Under the pieces are notes generated by a model that saw only the letters and a program-made list of their open reading frames with translations, was not told the DNA's origin and ran no database searches. From an uncultured Ruminococcus sp. (GTDB lineage: Bacteria > Bacillota > Clostridia > Oscillospirales > Ruminococcaceae), in contig CALGTV010000012.1 in assembly GCA_937902395.1 (NCBI GenBank), positions 1 to 56,414 on the forward strand: a stretch of DNA of 56,414 bases, read 5' to 3'. Below are positions 50,013-56,414 of the stretch, piece after piece (positions within the stretch are counted from its first letter, which is position 1; each line of letters begins with the position of its first letter). Position numbers and translations under genes: made by a program.

Positions 50013-53000
50013 CACAAAAGCATTAAAGAAGAAAAGCTTGTTTCAGCGTGTTGTAAGTACATTCCTTGCAATGATGATGGCGATTATGTGTATGCCTGCA
50101 TCACTTTTTGAAGCAGCTGCATTCGGATTCGGTTTTGGCCCTGGATTTGGTTTCGGCCCCGGATTCGGTTTCGGCTGGGGCGGTCCTAACGTCCTGACGA
50201 ATGCATCTGTAAAATTCAAAGATGCGGCAACCAATAAGGTAATCGGTGAAGTTGAATCAGGCGAAACATTCAAACTGGTTATTACTATCAGCGGAAACAA
50301 TGTTTACCAGTTTGGACCAACAGCGAAATATCGTGTAGAAATTACAGACGGCAATCTGCTTCTGACAAATTTCAAGGATAATGGTTTTTACAACGGCGCA
50401 AAGTACAACGGTTATAAGCTTGTGTATGATGCTGTAACAGGAAAACGTTATATTGAATTCAGTATCAGAAACGGTTCTACACAGACTATTCAGCTGAATG
50501 CAAAATTTGCCAATGGTCTTACCGAAGATGATCATACTTCAACTGTAAAGCTTGTTGATACATTCAGCAACGCGTCAGTTTCAGGAAGTATTAAGGCAAA
50601 TGCTAAATTCAGCTGGACAGATGAAAAAACAACAACAGCTACTGAAATATCAACAGAATCCTTTGCAAATGGCAGTGTTGATTTCAGACTTTATGCTGCA
50701 CCAAGCTATGCTTCTGCTGATACAGGAGTAATCTGGGCAACAGGACTGCAGTTTACCGATACAATTACACTTTCTGAGGGAATGACCTTCAAGAGTGCAG
50801 AAGAAGTAAAAGCAGCATTTTCAATTCCGGGTGTTACAATCAGCGATGTAAAGCTTAACAGCGGCAATGAAGCTGTTGTAACATGGACTGTCGATTCCGA
50901 ATATATTAAGGACGGCAAGCCCTATGCAGAAATGCAGACATTTGACAAGATAGCAAAGCTGAATCTCAGCTGTATCGAGCTTTCGGACAGTTTTTCAACA
51001 GGAAAGCTGAACAACAAGCTTGGCGTAATGGCAAAGACTTATGAGAGCAAGACTTATAAACATAATCTTGGTGAGGACGAGGTTTCCCTGCCTGTCAAGA
51101 GCAACCCAGCTAAATTTGATATGGACAAGAGTCTCGAAACATCGCTTTGCCAATCTGACACATACGCTGCAAAGAGCTATTTTGTAGTAGGGGATAAGGT
51201 TGTATTCCGCCTTACATCAAAAAATGTGGGTGGTAAAGCAGGCAAGCTTATTATGACCGATACATACCCTGCAGGTCTTACATACGAATCCGCTGAGACT
51301 TTTGTTGACGGTAAGAAGGCTGAGGCAAAAATTACCCATGACAGCAGCGGAAAGTCCATAGAAATTGAATATCCCGACAATATCGGAGCAGGCAAAGAAG
51401 CGTATGCGCTGGTAACGTTTACTGTTGCTGAGTCTGATGCTGAAACGCTTTATCTTAAAAATACTGTAAAAAACAATTACGACAGTACTTCTGATGAATC
51501 TATTACTGTAAAGAAGCTTGCAGCAGATATTTCCGTAACAAAGACATCTAATGTTTACAGTATTCTCAAGGGTAATGAAACAGAAGTAAAATATCGTATA
51601 GTTGTTACAAACAGCGGTACACAGCCTCTTACAGAAGTTTCTGTTACTGACGCTTTAAGCGGATTTGCAGGAACAGCAAAAGTGAATTCTGCTTCATGGT
51701 CACACAGCAACGGAAAAGATAAGGGCGATATAACTGTTGCTGAGCTTACAGCAACAGAGGCCTCACTTCTTCCGGCTGGTATATCACTGGGCGTAGGCGA
51801 ATATATTACAATCGACCTTACAGCGACTATAAACGCCTCAGAAGCAGGCAAATTTGAAAATACAGCAAAAGCTTTATGCAAGGAGGGCAAGGAAGACAGT
51901 GCAAAGGCAACTGTAATAGTTGAGGATGCTGTGCCTTCTCTGTCTATCAGCAAGAGAGGTTCATTTGCAATTGGTGAAAAATATGATACCGTTTATCAGA
52001 TAACCGACAAGGCTGATGATAAGGTTACTATGATATACTATATCACAGTATCAAACAACGGTACAGCAGCAGCCAAGAATATAATTGTAAGTGATTCTAA
52101 TACAAGTGGCTGGACTTTTGAAGCTTCCGGTGTAACTCAGAATGACAACGGCGATTGGGTTATAAGCAGTCTTGAACCCAATAAATCCGTACAGATTAAG
52201 GTTTCAAAGGAATTTACCGATAAAGAAATGGCTGCTATGGTAAAGGACAATGCACCTACTACAATTTCAAATACTGCTACAATGAGCTATGACGGCAAGG
52301 AGAAGAGCGATTCAAGTGATCTTATAGTTAAGCCCGGCAGTGTTGAAATGGAAATGACAAAGAGAGCGCTTACAAGCTATGCCGAGGGTAAAGCTGTTGA
52401 AAATACGGCGCTTTATGAAATCACACTTAAAAATAATGGTACGCTTGATGCATCAGGCGTAATCATCAAAGAAATTATTCCCGACGGCATCACATATACT
52501 TCTTATAAAATAGGGGAAAGTGAAGCTGTTGCATGGGACGGCACAGAAGATATAACTGTAGGTACCGTTGCATCAGGGGCAAGTGTAACTGTTGTTATCA
52601 ATGGTTCAATTTCCGAAGAAGCAACAGGAACGCTGACAAATACAGCATCTTATGGTTATACAGGTTATTCAGGTACTAATTCAGTAAGTGCGTCAATTTC
52701 ATCTGCAACTCTTGAATATGGCAATTTTAATAAGGCTGTTGATAAGAGTTCAGCTGATATAAACGGCGATACTCTGAAATATACTCTTAGCTATGACAAG
52801 GGAAACAGTCTCCTTAATGGTTCTGTAATATATCCTATCACATTTACAGATACATTCCCGAAAGAAGTTGAGGCTGGTAGCTGGAGCATAGCAGGCGTTG
52901 AATTTATAGCTAACAGTGATAACAAAGCAAGCACAGTAATATCACAGGGAACATCTCTGGCAGATGATACTTATACACTCAGTAACGGCGTTCTTACATA

Positions 53001-56000
53001 TCGTTACAGCGGTGCTGTGAATAAGCCTCAGCTTATTATTATTTATAAGTATGACGGCACAGACAAAGCTGTTATAACAAATAATGCATCTGTTGAGCTG
53101 AATGGAAAATCATTTGCAGATACTGCGTCTACAAAGATTGTGGACAAGTATGCCGTTAAGGTAGACAAGTTTGCAAAGGTTAATGGCAGCCTTACAGAAG
53201 TTCCAAGTATACTTGAACCCGGTATTATTGATAAGGAAGAAGGTTCAATAGGTGTAAATGATAAAATCACCTACTACATAGAAGTTACAAATAATTCCAC
53301 TAAAGACTGGGATACGCTTAATGTGTATGATGTGATTTCAGCTGAAAGTGATCAGAAGTCTAAATATTTAATTGAAAACAATTTTAGAATCACAGTTGTT
53401 GAAGCTCCTGACGATTCTGTTCTTAAAGCTGGCGATACCATATCACAAGAAGGACCTACGAGAATGCTGTATGATCCCGAAAAAGATATAGAAGATCTTA
53501 AAGCCACGATTCTTTCTTCAAATAAATATAATGGTAATATTGCTTATTATATGTCATCAGGAACTAAGGATTGGTGGTTTACACTTGGACTTACAGCAAA
53601 AGACAATGGAACTATTTTGAAAAAGGGTGAAAAAATAGTTCTCTCTTATCAGCTTACAATAGAAGATCTTGGTCTTGGTCGTGAGTTTACAACAGGTTCA
53701 AATACAGTTTATGTTGAGTATAATGATACTCCAGAAAATCTGAGAAAGAATCCTTCTGTTTATAGTGATGAGATAAACTATAAATGCATTGCTCCAACAT
53801 TGGATAAAGGCTGTTTTGTACCTCCTGCCGATAATATCAATCAGCTTGTTAATAGTATGATGCTTGGTACATTAAATTATACTGTGCCTTCTGATACATT
53901 GAATGAAGATTTGTTGAATGCTGAATTTGACTATTATCTTGCTATAGTTAATAAAGCAGCAACAAAGGTGGATTTTGACAAAGAAATAACGTATGTTATT
54001 AATGACAAGCTGCCTGAGGGAATGGAATTTGTAGATGACTCACAGAAAATGTATATTGCTTCAAGCAGCTGGGAGGGACAGTATTATTCTCTCACTGAAG
54101 TTGCTGCGGATAATCTTGAAGTAATTAGAAATTCTGATGGTACAATTACTTTTGAGTTATCTGATACAGAGTTAAAGTACAATACAAATTTACCGGCAAT
54201 TGTAATTACTTATAAAACAAAGCTTTCTTCAAGCGTTGCTGAATCTATTGCGTCTGAAGCGAATGATACAGAGGTACTTGATGAAAAATTCTCAAATACA
54301 GCTTCTGTTGATATGTATAAGAATTACGGTACAGGAAATCAGGAATTAGTTGCAAAGACAAACGAAGATACAGCTAATCTTTTCCTCCGCAGTGAGCAGA
54401 CAGCTCCCGGTGTTGAAAAGTCAGGTGCAACAGCCGAAGCAGTTTGGATTTCTGATTTTGAATCCGCTGAGGGTACAAACTGGACAGTAACTGTATACAA
54501 TGGAGACGGTTCTGAACAGTACGGCGCAAGCGGTGAAAAGGCTGCATCACCCATTAAGGGCTTCAAAATTACAGATGTAATCGACAGCAAGTATATTTAC
54601 TGCGGAAATGCAGAGGATCATACTGATTTACGTGCAAAGTATGTGGTTTATTCTAAAGACAATCAGAGCCAAAAAGAAGGTTACATAACTCCCACTATTA
54701 ATGGTGAGAAAGTTGTATCTCCACAAAGCGGAAATCTTGTATTTGATTTCAGCGATAGCAACAGCGATACCTATATTGAGCTTGAAGCAAATCAGTATCT
54801 CAAGCTTACATTTGCAACAGCTCCCGATACAACAGGCGATAATGAAGATATGCCTGTACAGAGAGCATCTCTTGCAAGAAACAGCGTAACTGTTGATTTC
54901 AATCAGAATTTTGCTGAAAGCAACGTTGTAAAGGGCACTTATAAGGATAATAATACTCTCTTTGCAAGCGCTATGCATCAGATTGGCGGATTGCAGACAG
55001 AATCTTTCAAATCTATCCATTTTGAAACTCAAAATGATGCAGGTGTTCCATTTGCAAACGGTTTTGGTGACCTTGTAAAGCATAATAATATCCTTACAAA
55101 TCCTTTTGAGAGTTCAAATGAATTTTCATTGAACTATGTACAGGGACTTCAGACAAAGGATGTACACTATACACTCAATGTTAAGAATAACGCTGTAGCC
55201 GACTCAGAAAATGGCTATCAGAATTCTCTTGAAAACTTTGTAATTATTGACCGCTTGCCGTATATAAACGATTGTGGTCTTGTATCAGGTTATCCAAGAG
55301 GTTCAGCATTCCCTGTTACACTTAATACCGAAAAGGGATTTGTTGTAAAGATTAATGGAGTTGAGATTTCTTCATCTGATTACAGAATTACTTACTCTGA
55401 CAGCGAAGCAGTTCTCACAGAATTTGACAGAGACTGGGTTGGCGAAGACGATGTAATGGTATGGCAGGATTCATATAACAGCAATATGAAGAACTTCCGT
55501 ATCGAGTTCCTTAATGGCAATGATATTCCAGCCGGCGGAACAGTTCAGGTTGAATTTTATGGAACAGTTCCCGCATCTGTTGACAAGACAGGTGAGGAAA
55601 ATATCGCATGGAACAGCTTTGCATACGCTTATAAATCCTCTAATCCTAAAACCGGTCTTGACCCTGATGATGTAATGATTTCAGAGCCTGCTATGGTTGG
55701 TGTATGGGTAAAGGGCTCAGATGCAAAGGTTACAGTTAATAAAACTTACAATTCCAGCACTGACACTCCAAATACTTTCTATTTTGCACTCTTTAAAGTG
55801 GATGAGAAAGCAGGTACACAGACTGTTGGCGGTAAGAAATTCTCAATGGTCGGCGATTCAAAGTCTGTTACAATGACCGACGGACAGACAGAAACTATTG
55901 AGTTCAATAACCTTATCATTCCTGAAACTCTTTATCTCTTTGAGGTTAATGCAAAGGGCGAGATACTTACAACAGGTATCGGACAAACTATCAAATACGG

Positions 56001-56414
56001 CAATTCAGGAGAAGCCTTTGACGGTACATCTCTTGACGAGCTTGGAAATGAAATTACTACAGAAATCACGGAAAAGACAATCGAAATAACCAATGAGACT
56101 ACAGTTGGCAGCATTAAGGTAAACAAGACATTTATTCCTGCTCTTGACGGTACAAAGGATACTTTCTACTTTGGACTGTTTACAAAGGACGGAGATGAGT
56201 TTGTTAAATCATCTTATGCTGAAATTAAGGCTCTGGAAATGCAGGGCAAGCTTGGCGGTGAGGAAGTTACAGAAACTTTCACATTCGACAATATTCCCAC
56301 AACAGAAGAAGGTATTGAGTATTACGTTCTTGAAACAGATGCAGCAGGTAATCCTGTATCAGATATGAGCAATACTGAAAATGGATTTGAGTACATCTAC
56401 ATAGCAAAGAACGG
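50005..56414 (+). CDS. Giant secreted repeat protein, DUF11 and Cna-B-like, 3' end outside the window
   Basis: Open for more than 2,130 codons and still open at the window end. A signal peptide (basic KALKKKSLFQR, hydrophobic TFLAMMMAIMCMPASLF) ends near residue 38. A Gly-Phe-Pro repeat (GFGFGPGFGFGPGFGFGWGG, about 41-60) follows, then successive beta-sandwich repeats of DUF11 type. These carry DxxPxGL and VTNxG motifs at about 390, 508, 646, 779 and 1049, often opening with a xSITKxS-type strand and closing NTAxxxY. Near 1,925 and 2,036 Cna-B/SpaA-like units (FYFALFKVDE, VNKTFIPALDG) begin. Isopeptide-bonded stalk domains would fit. A cell-wall anchor is expected beyond the window. Confidence 0.9.
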   Translation, partial: MSNTKALKKKSLFQRVVSTFLAMMMAIMCMPASLFEAAAFGFGFGPGFGFGPGFGFGWGGPNVLTNASVKFKDAATNKVIGEVESGETFKLVITISGNNVYQFGPTAKYRVEITDGNLLLTNFKDNGFYNGAKYNGYKLVYDAVTGKRYIEFSIRNGSTQTIQLNAKFANGLTEDDHTSTVKLVDTFSNASVSGSIKANAKFSWTDEKTTTATEISTESFANGSVDFRLYAAPSYASADTGVIWATGLQFTDTITLSEGMTFKSAEEVKAAFSIPGVTISDVKLNSGNEAVVTWTVDSEYIKDGKPYAEMQTFDKIAKLNLSCIELSDSFSTGKLNNKLGVMAKTYESKTYKHNLGEDEVSLPVKSNPAKFDMDKSLETSLCQSDTYAAKSYFVVGDKVVFRLTSKNVGGKAGKLIMTDTYPAGLTYESAETFVDGKKAEAKITHDSSGKSIEIEYPDNIGAGKEAYALVTFTVAESDAETLYLKNTVKNNYDSTSDESITVKKLAADISVTKTSNVYSILKGNETEVKYRIVVTNSGTQPLTEVSVTDALSGFAGTAKVNSASWSHSNGKDKGDITVAELTATEASLLPAGISLGVGEYITIDLTATINASEAGKFENTAKALCKEGKEDSAKATVIVEDAVPSLSISKRGSFAIGEKYDTVYQITDKADDKVTMIYYITVSNNGTAAAKNIIVSDSNTSGWTFEASGVTQNDNGDWVISSLEPNKSVQIKVSKEFTDKEMAAMVKDNAPTTISNTATMSYDGKEKSDSSDLIVKPGSVEMEMTKRALTSYAEGKAVENTALYEITLKNNGTLDASGVIIKEIIPDGITYTSYKIGESEAVAWDGTEDITVGTVASGASVTVVINGSISEEATGTLTNTASYGYTGYSGTNSVSASISSATLEYGNFNKAVDKSSADINGDTLKYTLSYDKGNSLLNGSVIYPITFTDTFPKEVEAGSWSIAGVEFIANSDNKASTVISQGTSLADDTYTLSNGVLTYRYSGAVNKPQLIIIYKYDGTDKAVITNNASVELNGKSFADTASTKIVDKYAVKVDKFAKVNGSLTEVPSILEPGIIDKEEGSIGVNDKITYYIEVTNNSTKDWDTLNVYDVISAESDQKSKYLIENNFRITVVEAPDDSVLKAGDTISQEGPTRMLYDPEKDIEDLKATILSSNKYNGNIAYYMSSGTKDWWFTLGLTAKDNGTILKKGEKIVLSYQLTIEDLGLGREFTTGSNTVYVEYNDTPENLRKNPSVYSDEINYKCIAPTLDKGCFVPPADNINQLVNSMMLGTLNYTVPSDTLNEDLLNAEFDYYLAIVNKAATKVDFDKEITYVINDKLPEGMEFVDDSQKMYIASSSWEGQYYSLTEVAADNLEVIRNSDGTITFELSDTELKYNTNLPAIVITYKTKLSSSVAESIASEANDTEVLDEKFSNTASVDMYKNYGTGNQELVAKTNEDTANLFLRSEQTAPGVEKSGATAEAVWISDFESAEGTNWTVTVYNGDGSEQYGASGEKAASPIKGFKITDVIDSKYIYCGNAEDHTDLRAKYVVYSKDNQSQKEGYITPTINGEKVVSPQSGNLVFDFSDSNSDTYIELEANQYLKLTFATAPDTTGDNEDMPVQRASLARNSVTVDFNQNFAESNVVKGTYKDNNTLFASAMHQIGGLQTESFKSIHFETQNDAGVPFANGFGDLVKHNNILTNPFESSNEFSLNYVQGLQTKDVHYTLNVKNNAVADSENGYQNSLENFVIIDRLPYINDCGLVSGYPRGSAFPVTLNTEKGFVVKINGVEISSSDYRITYSDSEAVLTEFDRDWVGEDDVMVWQDSYNSNMKNFRIEFLNGNDIPAGGTVQVEFYGTVPASVDKTGEENIAWNSFAYAYKSSNPKTGLDPDDVMISEPAMVGVWVKGSDAKVTVNKTYNSSTDTPNTFYFALFKVDEKAGTQTVGGKKFSMVGDSKSVTMTDGQTETIEFNNLIIPETLYLFEVNAKGEILTTGIGQTIKYGNSGEAFDGTSLDELGNEITTEITEKTIEITNETTVGSIKVNKTFIPALDGTKDTFYFGLFTKDGDEFVKSSYAEIKALEMQGKLGGEEVTETFTFDNIPTTEEGIEYYVLETDAAGNPVSDMSNTENGFEYIYIAKN

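Noticed and set aside
54628..55083. Minus-strand gene inside the giant surface protein gene
   Set aside because: It lies entirely antisense to a continuous repeat-protein frame and has no translation signals.

Overview
The window looks like chromosome of a low-to-moderate GC, gut- or rumen-type Firmicute, most like Ruminococcus (Oscillospiraceae). The evidence is a dockerin-bearing secreted esterase, a cytosolic GH94 cellobiose phosphorylase, a GH3 glycosidase, an [FeFe]-hydrogenase maturase HydG, a sporulation-type CwlD amidase, a YlmC/YmxH protein, a single-chain clostridial PurL, and many sigma-A promoters with exact 17-bp spacing. No rRNA, tRNA, CRISPR array or intact insertion sequence was recognised.

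Layout. 1-9,200: a divergent HPr-like gene and the mtaB-purL pair, a repeat-rich gap, a Lin1244/Lin1753-type protein, and a roughly 850-nt apparently non-coding transcription unit on the minus strand (about 8,155-9,004) with its own consensus promoter, terminator and internal repeats. 9,200-13,200: a DUF1292 gene, a probable 6S RNA, a CotH-domain lipoprotein, two half-size TSUP permeases and intergenic repeats. 13,200-25,000, almost all minus strand: an HPt protein and a hybrid sensor kinase with two periplasmic-type binding domains, a GH3 glycosidase interrupted by an in-frame UGA, and the run OPT transporter - PqqD-like - Nif3-like - RqcH - alkyladenine glycosylase.

25,600-30,060 (plus): a leader with a built-in terminator precedes a TM1266-type regulator and hydG. 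Then come a 52-residue one-helix protein with a sortase-like tail, a YlmC/YmxH protein, rpsB and tsf. 30,100-43,340, mostly minus: an amino-acid ABC importer, a CPBP protease, rubrerythrin, cellobiose phosphorylase, a carbohydrate-associated lipoprotein, mfd and pth. The plus-strand dockerin esterase lies among them, next to a 160-bp MITE-like inverted-repeat element.

43,500-49,400: small regulatory and membrane modules (an XRE regulator with two membrane proteins behind a triple operator, a LytTR-DUF3021 pair, two membrane proteins), a Fur regulator, an Imm26-like protein and CwlD. 49,800-56,414: a consensus promoter and a possible 25-codon leader ORF precede a very large secreted protein with DUF11-like and Cna-B-like repeats; it is still open at the window end after more than 2,130 codons.

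How the parts fit: the dockerin esterase, GH3 and GH94 genes suit plant-polysaccharide use, with cello-oligosaccharide phosphorolysis in the cytosol. HydG and the TM1266 protein suit fermentative hydrogen metabolism, and rubrerythrin and Fur suit oxygen and metal stress in an anaerobe. The most unusual item is the minus-strand RNA at 8,155-9,004. It has a foldable 5' domain and a 3' part made of degenerate repeats, each of which could also be read as a GTG-started hexapeptide ORF.
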